DNA of 64,000 nucleotides from Solirubrobacteraceae bacterium (GCA_025934395.1 JAICYC010000004.1:22905-86904); one strand, 5' to 3'; positions 36,004 to 45,142 are shown, numbered from the stretch's first letter. Notes: generated by a model not told the origin, from the letters alone. Program-made: numbers and translations.

Positions 36004-36009
36004 TAAGCT
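36004..36009 (+). promoter_or_regulatory. -10 box of rpsP (TAAGCT), with short leader
   Basis: TAAGCT lies 39 nt before the GTG start, leaving a leader of about 33 nt that ends in AGAGAGGA, a Shine-Dalgarno sequence. This is a leadered exception in this window. Confidence 0.5.
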
Positions 36010-36048
36010 CTCTGCCGCACAACAAGTGTCAAAGGCAGAGAGGAACAC

Positions 36049-36303
36049 GTGGCGGTAAGGCTGAGGCTCACCCGGGTGGGCGGCAAGAAGGACCCGATCT
36101 GGCGGGTGGTGGTCGCCGACCAGCGCTCACCGCGCGACGGTCGCGTGATCGAGACGATCGGGCACTACAACGCGCAGACGGACCCCTCGACGATCGTGAT
36201 CGACGAGGAGCGCGCGCGCAGCTGGCTGGCGCGCGGCGCGCAGCCGTCGGACACGGTGCGCAAGCTGCTGCGCATCCAAGGCATCGAGACCCGCACCGGC
36301 TAG
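36049..36303 (+). CDS. rpsP: 30S ribosomal protein S16
   Basis: 84 residues. [27 protein letters not shown] N-terminus and [19 protein letters not shown] are diagnostic. Start GTG with a good Shine-Dalgarno sequence. First gene of the rpsP-khpA-rimM-trmD group. Confidence 0.96.
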   Translation: MAVRLRLTRVGGKKDPIWRVVVADQRSPRDGRVIETIGHYNAQTDPSTIVIDEERARSWLARGAQPSDTVRKLLRIQGIETRTG

Positions 36304-36314
36304 GGCGCGCGCCG

Positions 36315-36563
36315 GTGGCCACGGAGAACCCCAGGCTGCTCCTGGAGTACCTCGCGGAAGGCCTCGTGGACGACCCCGACGCGGTCGAGGTGGAGCAGTT
36401 CGAGGAGGACGACGGCACGATCGTGCTCGAGCTGTGCGTCGGCAGCGACGACTACGGCCGCGTGATCGGCCGCGGCGGGCGCACCGCACACGCGCTGCGT
36501 GCGGTGGTCAAAGCGGCCGCTGCGGGCGACGGCTCGCACGTGCTCGTCGACATCGTCGATTGA
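36315..36563 (+). CDS. khpA: KH-domain RNA-binding protein KhpA
   Basis: 82 residues. A single KH domain with the GRGG loop in YGRVIGRGGRTAHALRAVV. Start GTG at 36315, 11 bp after rpsP. Position between rpsP and rimM is the standard one for KhpA (YlqC), which partners KhpB in RNA binding and affects cell envelope growth. The acidic N-terminal half precedes the KH motif. Confidence 0.93.
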   Translation: MATENPRLLLEYLAEGLVDDPDAVEVEQFEEDDGTIVLELCVGSDDYGRVIGRGGRTAHALRAVVKAAAAGDGSHVLVDIVD

Positions 36564-37093
36564 GCGGAGGCGTGTCCGCTGGCGCGAGCGTGCCCGCTGG
36601 TCGCGTTGGCCGGCCCCACGGCCTCGACGGCAGCTTCTACGTGACCCGCCCCAAACCCCGGCTGCTGGAGCTCGGCACGACCGTGAGCGTGGGGGGCGGT
36701 GAGCACGAGATCGTGCGCCGCGCCGGCACCGAGCAGCGGCCGATCGTGCGCCTGGACGGCATCGAAGATCGCGAAGCCGCGCTGGAGCTGCGCGGCGCGG
36801 AGCTCGCGGTCAGGACCGACAGCGCCCCCCAGCTCGGCGAGGACGAGTACTGGGCCCACGAACTGGAGGGCTGCGAGGTGCGTGCCGGCGGACGCGTGCT
36901 CGGCACGGTCACGCGGATGATCGAGCTGCCCTCCTGCGAGGCGCTCGAGGTGCAGGTGGCGGCGAGCGCGCAGCCCCTGATCGTGCCGATGGTCAAGGAC
37001 GCGATCCGCGAGGTGCGCATCGTCGAGCGGCGGATCGAGGTCGACCGGGACTTCCTGGACCTCCCCACCGATGACCCGGGGGCGGCCGCGTGA
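36560..37093 (+). CDS. rimM: Ribosome maturation factor RimM
   Basis: About 177 residues. The N-terminal RimM domain has [16 protein letters not shown]; the C-terminal PRC barrel has [11 protein letters not shown] and the [13 protein letters not shown] end. It helps fold the 16S 3' domain, binding S19. Start uncertain: TTG 36560 overlaps the khpA stop by 4 bp as is common here; GTG 36572 and GTG 36590 are alternatives, the last leaving only three residues before GRVGRPHG. Confidence 0.92.
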   Translation: MSGGVSAGASVPAGRVGRPHGLDGSFYVTRPKPRLLELGTTVSVGGGEHEIVRRAGTEQRPIVRLDGIEDREAALELRGAELAVRTDSAPQLGEDEYWAHELEGCEVRAGGRVLGTVTRMIELPSCEALEVQVAASAQPLIVPMVKDAIREVRIVERRIEVDRDFLDLPTDDPGAAA

Positions 37094-37803
37094 GGATCGA
37101 CGTGCTCACGCTGTTCCCCCAGTGGTTCGCCTGGTTCGGCGAGCAGCGCCACGTGGCCAACGCGCTGGCGGGGGGAAGCGAGCTGACGTGCGTGGACATG
37201 CGCGCGCACACGCCGCTCAGCGGCGGGCAGGTTGACGACACGCCGTTCGGCGGGGGCGCGGGGATGGTGCTGCGCGTGGACGTCGTCGACGCTGCGCTGC
37301 GGGGCCACTACGGCGTGGAGCCGGAGGAGCTGCGGGCCCGCAGGCGGGTGGCGGTGCTGGCGCCGGGCGGGCGCCTGCTCGACGAGCAGCTCGTCACCGA
37401 GCTCGCCGCAGAGCCCGCGCTGACGCTGTTGTGCGGGCGCTACGAGGGGTTCGACGAGCGCATCCTCGACCACTACGCCAGCGACGTGATCTCGATCGGG
37501 CGCTACGTGCTCAGCGGCGGTGAGCTCGCGGCGATGGTGGTCTGTGACGCCGTCCTGCGCAAGCTCCCCGGCACGCTCGGCCACGAGGAGTCCGCCCTGC
37601 AGGAGTCCTTCAGCGCTGCGCTCGAAGGCGAGCCGGAGTATCCGCACTACACCCGCCCCGCGGAGTTTCGCGGCTGGCGCGTCCCCGACGTCCTGCTGTC
37701 AGGCCATCACGAGGAGATCGAGCGCTGGCGGCGCGAGCAGAGCCGCGTGCGCGGGGCCCGGGTGCGCGAGCGCGGCTCGGCCCATGGTCGGGGTGCCGGC
37801 TGA
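37090..37803 (+). CDS. trmD: tRNA (guanine-37-N1) methyltransferase
   Basis: 237 residues. SPOUT knot enzyme: [38 protein letters not shown] and [13 protein letters not shown], with [21 protein letters not shown] near the end in shortened form. It methylates G37 next to the anticodon to prevent frameshifting. GTG overlaps the rimM stop by 4 bp. Confidence 0.95.
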   Translation: MRIDVLTLFPQWFAWFGEQRHVANALAGGSELTCVDMRAHTPLSGGQVDDTPFGGGAGMVLRVDVVDAALRGHYGVEPEELRARRRVAVLAPGGRLLDEQLVTELAAEPALTLLCGRYEGFDERILDHYASDVISIGRYVLSGGELAAMVVCDAVLRKLPGTLGHEESALQESFSAALEGEPEYPHYTRPAEFRGWRVPDVLLSGHHEEIERWRREQSRVRGARVRERGSAHGRGAG

Positions 37804-37819
37804 CGCGCCGGCCGGCGCG
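37804..37819. repeat. 16-bp perfect palindrome after trmD
   Basis: CGCGCCGGCCGGCGCG begins at the base after the trmD TGA. No T-tract follows. It could be a weak terminator or attenuator between trmD and rplS. Confidence 0.4.
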
Positions 37820-37838
37820 GGCGCGGAGCACGGTCCGC

Positions 37839-37844
37839 TACCAT
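37839..37844 (+). promoter_or_regulatory. Candidate rplS promoter -10 (TACCAT)
   Basis: TACCAT sits 65 nt before the rplS ATG, giving a leader of roughly 60 nt with a pyrimidine-rich stretch but no clear Shine-Dalgarno sequence. Confidence 0.35.
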
Positions 37845-37909
37845 TCCTGCTCGCGCCCGACCGCAGCATCGCTCTTTCCCTTCTCGGAAGTGGCGCGCCC
37901 TCGTCACCC

Positions 37910-38656
37910 ATGAGCAGCGTAATCGCAACCATCGAGCGCGCGCAGTTGCGCCGTGTGCCGAGCTTCGCGCCGGGCGACCGCGTGCGCGTCCACTTCCAGG
38001 TGATCGAGGGCTCACGCAGCCGCGTGCAGATCTTCGAGGGCGTGGTGATCAAGCGCCAGGGGCACGGCGCCCGGGAGACGTTCACCGTCCGCAAGCAGTC
38101 GTTCGGCGTGGGGGTGGAGCGCATGTTCCCCGTGCACTCGCCGAAGATCGAGCGGATCGAGCTCGCGGCCCGCGGCGACGTGCGGCGCGCGAAGCTCTAC
38201 TACCTGCGCGACCGGGTCGGCAAGCGCGCGCGGGTCCGCGAGCGCCGCTACTCCGGCCCGGAGGAGGCGATCGAGCCGGGCCTGCTGCACGAGCCCGTCG
38301 GCGCGACCGACGCCGAGGGCCTGACGGCCGAGGAGACGGTCGCCGAGGGCGTGGAAGCGGCCCACGAGGCCGAGGCCCAGGCTGCAGCCGCCGAGGGGGC
38401 CGCCGCCCCCGAGGCCCACGACGCACCCGCCGAGGCCGACACGGCCGGCGCGGTGAAGGACGCGGCGCAGGCGCCCGCGGACGCGCAGGACGACGCCGGC
38501 GACGCGGGCGAGCCCGCCGCCGAGCCCTCCACGGCCGAGCCGGAGGCCGAGGCGGAGGGGACCGCAGGGGGGTCGGCGCAGGCCGAGCACGCCGACGAGC
38601 CCCCTACGGACGCCGCTGAGGGCGACGCCCCTCAGGACGGCGACGCGCAGGCGTGA
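37910..38656 (+). CDS. rplS: 50S ribosomal protein L19 with long acidic C-terminal tail
   Basis: 248 residues, about twice the usual length. Residues 1 to about 118 are a normal L19: [50 protein letters not shown] and [18 protein letters not shown]. The remaining ~130 residues are almost only Ala, Glu, Asp, Gly and Pro and look disordered. There is no stop between core and tail, and the tail ends in a GTGA overlap with lepB, so it is translated as one protein. L19 lies at the 30S-50S interface. Confidence 0.94.
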   Translation: MSSVIATIERAQLRRVPSFAPGDRVRVHFQVIEGSRSRVQIFEGVVIKRQGHGARETFTVRKQSFGVGVERMFPVHSPKIERIELAARGDVRRAKLYYLRDRVGKRARVRERRYSGPEEAIEPGLLHEPVGATDAEGLTAEETVAEGVEAAHEAEAQAAAAEGAAAPEAHDAPAEADTAGAVKDAAQAPADAQDDAGDAGEPAAEPSTAEPEAEAEGTAGGSAQAEHADEPPTDAAEGDAPQDGDAQA

Positions 38657-39393
38657 GCCAGAAGACGTCTCCCACGGGCTCCCAGGACGCCGAGAGGGTG
38701 GGGAGCAGCGAGCCGCCCGAGCAGCCCGCGGACGGCAGGGTGGGCGGACGGTCGCCCTTCAAACGGCGCAGCAAACAGCAGAAAACGACGCTCGGGTCGC
38801 TCGTCGAGCTGGTCGTGATCATCGTGATCGCGCTCGGCCTCGCGCTCGCGATCCAGGCCTTCATCGTGAAGCCCTACCGGATCCCGAGCGGGTCGATGGA
38901 GCCCACGCTCTCGGTGGGCCAGCGGGTGCTCGTCGACCGGCTCGGCGGGGACTTCAGCGAACCGCACGTGGGCGAGATCGCCGTGTTCCACCCGCCGAGC
39001 GACGCCGAGAAACAGGTGTGCGGGGGCGGCGGGGCTGCGCACATCGTCAAGTACGGCGGCGCGGCGTGCCAGGAAGCCGAAAACAGCAAGTCGAGCGTGA
39101 ACTTCATCAAGCGGATCGTCGCCGGCCCAGGCGACACGCTCGCGATCGTCGAAGGGCACGTGATCCGCAACGGCATGCGCGAGAAGGATTCCTACATCAA
39201 ACCGTGCGAGCCGCACCTGCCGCAGTGCAACTTCCCCACGGCGATCAAGATTCCGCCCGGGCACTGGTTCATGATGGGCGACAACCGTGGGGAATCCGAC
39301 GACAGCCGGTTCTGGGGGCCCGTACCACGCAGTTGGATCATCGGCGACGCATTCGCCACCTACTGGCCCATCGACCGCATCGGCCTCCTCTAG
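38653..39393 (+). CDS. lepB: Signal peptidase I
   Basis: 246 residues. One membrane anchor (about 48-70), then catalytic S81 in [11 protein letters not shown]153 in KRIVAGPGD and the conserved [19 protein letters not shown] Cys-containing insert lies between the serine and lysine regions. It cleaves signal peptides of secreted proteins. GTG start overlaps the rplS stop by 4 bp; location after rplS is typical of actinobacteria. Confidence 0.95.
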   Translation: MSQKTSPTGSQDAERVGSSEPPEQPADGRVGGRSPFKRRSKQQKTTLGSLVELVVIIVIALGLALAIQAFIVKPYRIPSGSMEPTLSVGQRVLVDRLGGDFSEPHVGEIAVFHPPSDAEKQVCGGGGAAHIVKYGGAACQEAENSKSSVNFIKRIVAGPGDTLAIVEGHVIRNGMREKDSYIKPCEPHLPQCNFPTAIKIPPGHWFMMGDNRGESDDSRFWGPVPRSWIIGDAFATYWPIDRIGLL

Positions 39394-39496
39394 CGAGGGC
39401 GGCGGCGCGGGGGAGAGCGCCACGCCGGCCACCACCGCCCCCCGGCGCTCCGCGCGAGCGCGGCGTCGTGCCCGCCGCGCCTCCAGCGGCAGGCGG

Positions 39497-40123
39497 CTGT
39501 TCGCGTTCGACCGGCGGCTGGACTCCCGCCTGGTGGCGGGGGCCGACGAGGCCGGCAGGGGCTGCCTGGCCGGCCCGCTCGTGGCAGCGGCCGTGCTGTT
39601 CGACTACCACGCGCTGACCACGCGCGAGCTGCGCTCCCTGGCGGCGCTGAACGACTCCAAGCAGCACACCGCGGAGGCGCGCGAGGCGCTCTACCCGCTC
39701 GTGCTGCGCAGCGCAGCGCGCGTGGCCGTGGTATCGCGGTGCGTGCGGGGGATCGACGCTCGCGGGCTGCACAAGACCAACCTCGCAGCGCTCCGCGACG
39801 CGATGCGCGCGGTCACGGACGGCGTCCCGGCCGAGGTGATGTGCCTGCTCGACGGGTTCGCCGTGCCGGACTTCGGGCGCCCGCAGCGCGCGATCGTCGA
39901 CGGCGACGCGACGAGCGCGGCGATCGCGGCGGCGTCGATCGTCGCGAAGGTGACGCGCGACCGCTTCATGCACCACGCCGATGAGCGCCATCCCGGGTGG
40001 GAGTTCGCAGAGCACGTCGGCTACTCGACGCCCTCGCACCGCGACGCGATCCAGCGCGAGGGCGTCTCGCCGCTGCACCGCATGTCCTTCCAGTCGCTCG
40101 CCTACCAGCAGCTCGCGCTGTAG
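39497..40123 (+). CDS. rnhB: Ribonuclease HII
   Basis: About 208 residues. Catalytic acidic residues appear in GADEAGRGCLAGPLV, in CLLDGFAVPDF, and in IVDGDATSAAIAAASIVAKVTRDR. It removes RNA from RNA-DNA hybrids. The start is unclear: no ATG, GTG or TTG lies between the lepB stop and the conserved core. I use CTG 39497 (LFAFDRRLDS); GTG 39533 would cut the core short and ATG 39287 would overlap lepB by 107 bp. Confidence 0.92.
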   Translation: MFAFDRRLDSRLVAGADEAGRGCLAGPLVAAAVLFDYHALTTRELRSLAALNDSKQHTAEAREALYPLVLRSAARVAVVSRCVRGIDARGLHKTNLAALRDAMRAVTDGVPAEVMCLLDGFAVPDFGRPQRAIVDGDATSAAIAAASIVAKVTRDRFMHHADERHPGWEFAEHVGYSTPSHRDAIQREGVSPLHRMSFQSLAYQQLAL

Positions 40124-40127
40124 CCGC

Positions 40128-40535
40128 TCACCAGGCGCCTTCGACGTGGTCGAGCGCGATCAGGCGTCCGCGCCCGTCCACGCGCACCCCGATCGCGTCG
40201 AGCCGCAGCCGCCGGGCGGGAGGGTGCTCGGCGCCCGCGAGCCACGCGCCCGCGAGACGACGCAGGCGCGCGCGCTGTCGTGGAAGGAGGCGGCCCAGCG
40301 GCTCTCCGCTCGACGCGATCGGCTGCCGGGTGGTCTTCACCTCGACGAACACCAGCGTGTCGCCGTGGAGCGCGACGAGGTCGATCTCGCCGCCCGCCAC
40401 GTGGGCGTTGCACGCGAGGATCGTGCACCCCCGCCGTTCGAGGTGCCGGGCGGCGAGCTGCTCGCCGAGCACCCCGAGCTGCTGCGCCGCGGCGCCGCGA
40501 ACGCTGCGTGACCTTCGCGGCGGACCCCGGTTCAC
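40128..40535 (-). CDS. YraN/UPF0102 family endonuclease-like protein
   Basis: 135 residues. GEQLAARHLERRG, GGEIDLVALHGDTLVFVEVKTT and RLRLDAIGV define the family, which has a Holliday-junction resolvase-like fold with the GEID/EVK metal site. Function is not settled. It lies next to rnhB as in most actinobacteria, but here convergent, four bases apart. Start is GTG 40535. Confidence 0.9.
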   Translation of the reverse strand: MNRGPPRRSRSVRGAAAQQLGVLGEQLAARHLERRGCTILACNAHVAGGEIDLVALHGDTLVFVEVKTTRQPIASSGEPLGRLLPRQRARLRRLAGAWLAGAEHPPARRLRLDAIGVRVDGRGRLIALDHVEGAW

Positions 40536-40592
40536 ACAGCCCGCTCCGACCGGCCGCCGGTCGCGCGACGGTCGGGCGCGGGCATGCGATCG

Positions 40593-40615
40593 GGGGCGCG
40601 CCGGGTGCGCGCCCC
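40593..40615 (-). terminator. 9-bp GC hairpin downstream of the small minus-strand gene
   Basis: GGGGCGCGC, loop CGGGT, GCGCGCCCC. It lies 17 bp beyond the stop of the 40632-40901 gene and before yraN. No T-tract is present. Confidence 0.4.
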
Positions 40616-40631
40616 GGTCCGGCGCGGGAGG

Positions 40632-40901
40632 CTAGGCGCCGAGTGCGCTGGTGGTGTAGCTGCGCGCGGCGCGCACGTTGCTCGCTCGCCGGGCGCCGCG
40701 TGCGTTTCGCGCGCGCGGGCGCGCTCCGCCCGGTGCGCGCTCCGCCTGCTCGGCGTCGGTGACCGCCCATGCGATCCGCTCGACGAGCTGAGCGGCGCCG
40801 TGGCCGTTGCTGAGGTGGACCGGGTGGACCTGCTCGTCGAGCAGGACCGATGCGTCACTGGGCAGCGTGGAGGTGTCGGTCGTGACTATCACGCGTGGCA
40901 T
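40632..40901 (-). CDS. Small protein with DegV-like N-terminus, unknown function
   Basis: 89 residues. The ATG is backed by a clear AAAGGA six bases upstream. The first ~45 residues, VIVTTDTSTLPSDASVLL then DEQVHPVHLSNGH, resemble the start of DegV/FakB proteins (IVTDSTADLP pattern), but the rest of that fold is missing. The C-terminal ~35 residues are basic and rich in Ala, Arg and Asn. It has a near-consensus promoter, a structured leader and a downstream hairpin, so it looks like an independent, strongly expressed unit. I cannot name it. Confidence 0.68.
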   Translation of the reverse strand: MPRVIVTTDTSTLPSDASVLLDEQVHPVHLSNGHGAAQLVERIAWAVTDAEQAERAPGGARPRARNARGARRASNVRAARSYTTSALGA

Positions 40902-40910
40902 CTGTGATCC

Positions 40911-40937
40911 TTTCGCGGGGTGGTTTTCGCGGGGTGG
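40911..40937 (-). repeat. Tandem 13-bp repeat overlapping a ribosome binding site
   Basis: TTTCGCGGGGTGG occurs at 40911-40923 and 40925-40937. On the transcript this is CCACCCCGCGAAA twice; the copy nearer the gene supplies part of its AAAGGA ribosome binding site. Confidence 0.75.
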
Positions 40938-40941
40938 TGGG

Positions 40942-40970
40942 CCTCGGTCGGACCGCGGAGCCGGCCGAGG
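40942..40970 (-). promoter_or_regulatory. Leader hairpin of the small minus-strand gene
   Basis: Ten-base arms at 40942-40951 and 40961-40970 are complementary with one mismatch and a 9-base loop, within the predicted 5' leader. Confidence 0.45.
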
Positions 40971-41033
40971 AGCAGCGGTCGGGGAGGGAGCCTCGGAAGC
41001 GCTCCAGCTCGTGACATCCAGCGATGTTCACTA

Positions 41034-41061
41034 ATCATATCGACTTTATAAGTAAATGCAA
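41034..41061 (-). promoter_or_regulatory. Near-consensus promoter of the small minus-strand gene
   Basis: On the minus strand, -35 TTGCAT (41061-41056), 16-base spacer, -10 TATGAT (41039-41034). It lies in an AT-rich pocket that stands out from the GC-rich surroundings and is the best sigma-70-like promoter in the window. The start site would be near 41027, giving a leader of about 125 nt. Confidence 0.68.
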
Positions 41062-41121
41062 GCACTACGTCTCATGGCGGCTGCCGGCCCGCCCGCAAAG
41101 CACGCCCCGGCGCCCCTCACG

Positions 41122-41127
41122 TAGCCT
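41122..41127 (+). promoter_or_regulatory. -10 box of the thioesterase gene (TAGCCT), leaderless
   Basis: TAGCCT ends 7 nt before GTG 41135 and decides that start over the longer open frame from 41024. Confidence 0.5.
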
Positions 41128-41134
41128 CCCCGTC

Positions 41135-41689
41135 GTGGCACCCCTACCCGCTGATACAGAGAAATCACCTGAGCCTGGACGAGATTCGTCCGCTGCGAGC
41201 GTGGATTCCCGAACACACGCCCCGGAGCGGTCCGACGGAGCGGCCGCGGCCGCGCAGCCGCCGCCCGAGGGCCCGAGGGCGCTCGACGGGATCACACGCT
41301 TCATGGGCCTGCGCTGGGAGGACCCCGAGACCGTGCGGCTGGAGATCCGCCCCGAGCTGATCAACCGCGGCGGGCTGCTCTCGGGGGTGGTGACCTACGC
41401 GATGGTGGACTACTGCATGGGCTCCACGCTGTGGGCGCACACGACGCCGGAGGAGCGGATCGCGACGATCACGATCTCGATCAACTACATCCAGACCGCC
41501 ACCGAGGGCGAGATCGTGTGCAGGACGGTGCTCGACCGGCGCAACCGCCGGATCGGGATCCTGCGCTCGGAGATCCACCACGACGACGGCCGCCTGCTCG
41601 TGACGGCGATCGGCAGCTACTCGATCTTCCCCGCGCGCGGCCGGCCGCCGGTCACGCCGATCCCCGAGGGGGCGCACGAGCCGCGGTGA
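41135..41689 (+). CDS. PaaI-type hotdog thioesterase
   Basis: 184 residues. A polar, probably flexible N-terminus of about 50 residues precedes a hotdog domain: [31 protein letters not shown] and [18 protein letters not shown]. Such proteins hydrolyse acyl-CoA or acyl-ACP thioesters. The catalytic Asp/Glu of PaaI may be the D in AMVDYC. The GTG 41135 start is backed by a -10 box. thiD overlaps its stop by 4 bp. Confidence 0.85.
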   Translation: MAPLPADTEKSPEPGRDSSAASVDSRTHAPERSDGAAAAAQPPPEGPRALDGITRFMGLRWEDPETVRLEIRPELINRGGLLSGVVTYAMVDYCMGSTLWAHTTPEERIATITISINYIQTATEGEIVCRTVLDRRNRRIGILRSEIHHDDGRLLVTAIGSYSIFPARGRPPVTPIPEGAHEPR

Positions 41690-42513
41690 CCGTTGCAGCG
41701 CTCACGATCGCCGGCTCGGACTCCGGCGGCGGCGCGGGCATCCAGGCCGACCTCAAGGCGTTCGCGCGCTGCGGCGTGCACGGCGCCTGCGCGATCACCG
41801 CGATCACCGCGCAGAGCACCGTCGGCGTGAGCGCGATCCAGGCGCTCCCGCCCGAGCTGATCCTCGAGCAGGTGCGCACCGTCACCGCGGACATCGAGAT
41901 CGCAGCGGTGAAGGTGGGGATGCTCGCCGACGTGCGCGTGATCGAAGCGGTTGCGAGGGCTCTGTCGGAGCTGCCGCGCGCGACCCCTGTGGTGGTGGAC
42001 CCCGTGATGGTCGCGGAGTCCGGCGCGCGCCTGCTCGCCGCCGAGGCCGCCGACGCCCTCGTGTCCCAGATCCTGCCCCGCGCGGACGTGCTCACGCCGA
42101 ACCTCCCGGAGGCGCGCGCGCTCGCGGGTTCCGATGCGGGCGCCGGCGCCGACGCCGAGCCGGCCGAGGCCGAGCAGCTCGCCCGCGCGGTGCTCGCGCT
42201 GGGCCCCCGGGCGGTGGTGCTGACCGGCGGGCATCGCAGCCGCGTGGTCGACCTCCTCGTGCAGGACGGCGTGGGCGCGGCGGTGACGATCGAGGGCGAG
42301 CGCCATCCCGACGGGGCGGCGCACGGGTCGGGCTGCACGCACTCCTCCGCGCTCGCCGCGCAGCTCGCGCTCGGCGCGAGCGTGCCGGAGGCGGCCAGGG
42401 CGGCGCGCGCGCTCGCCTCGAGCGCGATCCGCGACGGGCTTCGCGAGATCGGGGCCGGGGCGGGGCCGGTGGACGCGATCGGCCTGCGCCGGATGCGCGA
42501 GTACCCGTTCTGA
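41686..42513 (+). CDS. thiD: Hydroxymethylpyrimidine/phosphomethylpyrimidine kinase
   Basis: 275 residues. Ribokinase-like fold: [25 protein letters not shown] start, [38 protein letters not shown] and the anion-hole region [16 protein letters not shown]. It phosphorylates HMP and HMP-P for thiamine synthesis. A Gly/Ala-rich insert of about 15 residues follows [12 protein letters not shown] overlaps the thioesterase stop by 4 bp. No thiamine riboswitch is visible. Confidence 0.93.
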   Translation: MTVAALTIAGSDSGGGAGIQADLKAFARCGVHGACAITAITAQSTVGVSAIQALPPELILEQVRTVTADIEIAAVKVGMLADVRVIEAVARALSELPRATPVVVDPVMVAESGARLLAAEAADALVSQILPRADVLTPNLPEARALAGSDAGAGADAEPAEAEQLARAVLALGPRAVVLTGGHRSRVVDLLVQDGVGAAVTIEGERHPDGAAHGSGCTHSSALAAQLALGASVPEAARAARALASSAIRDGLREIGAGAGPVDAIGLRRMREYPF

Positions 42514-42529
42514 GGAGGCGGGCGTTTGT

Positions 42530-42535
42530 CATAAT
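42530..42535 (+). promoter_or_regulatory. -10 box (CATAAT), leaderless
   Basis: CATAAT ends 8 nt before the ATG at 42544. TTCTGA, 16 bp upstream, is a weak -35 candidate. Confidence 0.48.
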
Positions 42536-42543
42536 CCACCGCG

Positions 42544-42798
42544 ATGAGGCTCCTTCGCATGAAGCCCGGTCATGGCGAGATCGTGCTCGCGGAGGGCGAC
42601 GTGGACGTCCCGGAGCAGGAGGCCGAGCTGATCGCCGCGTTCCGCCGCGAGCTCGATGCGGGAATGTGGGCCGCGGTGCCAACGCAGGCGCCCGGCGGCC
42701 GCCGGGAGGCGGAGCTCGTCAAGAGCTTCGCGGAGGTGCCTCGCGACGCCGAGCGCGTGATCTTCTTCCCGCGCGCCGCCGGCGGCGCGGGTCGCTGA
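42544..42798 (+). CDS. Small protein of unknown function
   Basis: 84 residues, no membrane segment, no Cys. It begins MRLLRMKPGHGEIVLAEGDV and has a helical middle (QEAELIAAFRREL) and AERVIFFPRAAGG near the end, which looks like a short alpha/beta fold. It starts a three-gene operon with a membrane protein and ilvD. The family is not one I recognise. Confidence 0.7.
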   Translation: MRLLRMKPGHGEIVLAEGDVDVPEQEAELIAAFRRELDAGMWAAVPTQAPGGRREAELVKSFAEVPRDAERVIFFPRAAGGAGR

Positions 42799-42803
42799 CC
42801 GGA

Positions 42804-43454
42804 ATGCTGCTGGCGCTCGCCACCGCGGCGATCGTGCTGGTGGTGCTCGTGTGGGAGCTCGCCCGTCCCCGGCTGTCGGAGGAGTACGCGAGCAGGCGCG
42901 AGCTGCGCGCGCGCCGGCGCCTCATGCGCCTCGACGCCGAGCCGTTCGACCCGGGTCGTGAACGCCGCGCCGAGCAGCGCGCGCGCGAGCTGCTGCGCTC
43001 CTGCGTGGAGGAGCAGGACTGGGAGATGTACAGGGACCTCGGCTTCCTGCGCGTCTGGGGTGCGCCGTCCCCGGAGCATCCTCGCTACGCGTACCTGATC
43101 TACCCGCACAAGCCGCTCGTGGCCTTCGTCGCCGAGACGGGCGAGCTGCTGAGCGAGTACTGCGTGGCGTTCCCCGACGACACCCGCCCGTACGGGAGCG
43201 CGCGCCTTCCCGATGCCGACGACGTGCTCGCGAAGTGGATGGCGCTCGCCGCCGACGAGCGCGGGCTGATCGCAGAGGCGAACATGCACCTGCCGGGCCG
43301 CCAGGTCGATCCCGACCGTGTCCGCAACGACCTCGCGCGGCTCGCCGCCTGGGAGCGCGCCCGCGAGGGGCGCAGCGCACCTCCCCGCGCCGGCATCGCG
43401 CCGGACGCGCGCGCCCACGTCACCCACGGTGCCCACGGGATGCGGGCAGCGTGA
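42804..43454 (+). CDS. Membrane-anchored protein of unknown function
   Basis: 216 residues. One N-terminal membrane segment (about 3-20), a basic linker ([16 protein letters not shown]), then a soluble domain with [34 protein letters not shown] and [15 protein letters not shown], rich in aromatic residues. Probably cytoplasmic, anchored by the N-terminus. ATG 42804 is 5 bp after the upstream gene; ilvD overlaps its stop by 4 bp. Confidence 0.8.
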   Translation: MLLALATAAIVLVVLVWELARPRLSEEYASRRELRARRRLMRLDAEPFDPGRERRAEQRARELLRSCVEEQDWEMYRDLGFLRVWGAPSPEHPRYAYLIYPHKPLVAFVAETGELLSEYCVAFPDDTRPYGSARLPDADDVLAKWMALAADERGLIAEANMHLPGRQVDPDRVRNDLARLAAWERAREGRSAPPRAGIAPDARAHVTHGAHGMRAA

Positions 43455-45142
43455 GCGCAGCGGTCGGGTTCGACGTCAAGCACCGCAGCAGGGCCCTCAC
43501 CGAGGGGGTCGAGCGTGCTGCGGCGCGGTCCTACCTGCACGGCGTCGGCTACTCGGCGGAGGACCTAGCGAAGCCGATCGTGGGCGTGGCGCACTCGTGG
43601 ATCGAGACGATGCCGTGCAACTTCAACAACCGCGTGCTCGCGGCGAAGGTCAAGGAGGGCATCCGCGCCGCGGGCGGCACGCCGATGGAGCTCAACACGA
43701 TCGCGATCTCCGACGGGATCACGATGGGCACCGCGGGGATGCGTGCGTCGCTGGTCTCGCGCGAGCTGATCGCCGACTCGATCGAGCTCGTGGCGAGCGC
43801 GCACCACTTCGACGCGCTCGTGACGATCAGCGGCTGCGACAAGACGATCCCGGGCGCCGTGATGGCGCTCGCGCGCCTGAACATCCCGGGCCTGATGCTG
43901 TATGGCGGATCGATCCGGCCGGGACACTTCAAGGGCGAGGAGGTCACGATCCAGCAGGTGTTCGAGGGCGTCGGCGAGCTCGCCGCGGGCAAGATCACCG
44001 AGGAGGAGCTGCACGAACTCGAGGAGGCGGCATCGCCGGGGGCGGGGGCGTGCGGGGGCCAGTTCACGGCCAACACGATGGCGATGGCGTTCGAGGCGCT
44101 CGGGATCTCGCCCGCGGGCAGCGCGATGGTGCCCGCCGAGGACGGGCGCAAGCTCGAGGTGGCGCGGCAGTGCGGTGAGCTGGTGATGGACGTGCTCCGC
44201 CGCGGGGCGCTCCCGAGCGACGTGATCACCAAGCCTGCGTTCGAGAACGCGAGCGCGGCCGCCGCGACCAGCGGCGGCTCGACCAACGTGGTGCTCCACC
44301 TGCTCGCGGTCGCACGCGAAATCGGCGTGCCGCTGGAGATCGACGAGTTCGAGGCGATCTCCGAGCGCACGCCGCTGCTGTGCGACCTGCAGCCCGGGGG
44401 TCGGTACGTCGCCACCGATCTCTACGAGGCCGGCGGCGTCCCGCTCGTGCTCGATCGTCTCCTGGAGGCGGGGATCCTGCACGGGGACGCGCTCACCGTC
44501 ACCGGGCGCACGATCGGCGAGCATGCGCGCGAGGCCGAAGAGGCCCCCGGCCAGCCCGTCGTGCGGCCGCTGTCGAAGCCCATCAAAGCGACCGGGGGGT
44601 TCGCGATCCTGCGCGGGAACCTCGCGCCGGACGGGTGCGTGGTGAAGCTCTCGGGCCACGAGCGGCGCAAACACACCGGACCGGCGCGGGTGTTCGACGG
44701 CGAGGAGGCCGCCATGGCAGCGGTGCTCGCGCACGAGATCGGTGCGGGCGACGTGGTGGTGATCCGCGGCGAGGGACCCGCGGGGGGCCCCGGGATGCGG
44801 GAGATGCTCGCAGTCACCGCGGCGATCGTGGGCGAGGGGATCAGCGAGGACGTCGCGCTGATCACCGACGGCCGCTTCTCTGGCGCGAGCCGCGGATTCA
44901 TGGTCGGGCACATTGCCCCGGAGTCGGTGCGCGGCGGCCCGATCGCGGCGGTTCGCGAGGGCGATGAGATCACCATCGACGCCGATGCCCGGCGGCTGGA
45001 CGTGGCGCTCTCCGACGAGGAGATCGCCGTGCGCATCGGCAGCTACGAGCCGCCGCCGCGCGCCGAGGACCGTGTCGAGGTCGCGATCGCCAAGTACGCG
45101 AAGCTCGTGGGCAGCGCCGCAGAGGGCGCGATCGCGCGCTGA
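43451..45142 (+). CDS. ilvD: Dihydroxy-acid dehydratase
   Basis: 563 residues. The three cluster-binding cysteines sit in [20 protein letters not shown] and [13 protein letters not shown]. The substrate region near [15 protein letters not shown] and GGPGMREML is intact. It converts dihydroxy acids to 2-keto acids for valine, isoleucine, leucine and pantothenate (hence CoA) synthesis. GTG start overlaps the upstream stop by 4 bp. No other ilv genes are nearby. Confidence 0.96.
   Translation: MSAAVGFDVKHRSRALTEGVERAAARSYLHGVGYSAEDLAKPIVGVAHSWIETMPCNFNNRVLAAKVKEGIRAAGGTPMELNTIAISDGITMGTAGMRASLVSRELIADSIELVASAHHFDALVTISGCDKTIPGAVMALARLNIPGLMLYGGSIRPGHFKGEEVTIQQVFEGVGELAAGKITEEELHELEEAASPGAGACGGQFTANTMAMAFEALGISPAGSAMVPAEDGRKLEVARQCGELVMDVLRRGALPSDVITKPAFENASAAAATSGGSTNVVLHLLAVAREIGVPLEIDEFEAISERTPLLCDLQPGGRYVATDLYEAGGVPLVLDRLLEAGILHGDALTVTGRTIGEHAREAEEAPGQPVVRPLSKPIKATGGFAILRGNLAPDGCVVKLSGHERRKHTGPARVFDGEEAAMAAVLAHEIGAGDVVVIRGEGPAGGPGMREMLAVTAAIVGEGISEDVALITDGRFSGASRGFMVGHIAPESVRGGPIAAVREGDEITIDADARRLDVALSDEEIAVRIGSYEPPPRAEDRVEVAIAKYAKLVGSAAEGAIAR

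Noticed and set aside
36004..36048. rpsP as another leaderless gene
   Set aside because: The -10 box is 39 nt upstream and a proper Shine-Dalgarno sequence precedes the GTG.
38260..38656. Acidic L19 tail as a separate gene or frameshift fusion
   Set aside because: No start codon with ribosome binding site or family match appears in the tail, and the frame is continuous with the core and coupled to lepB.
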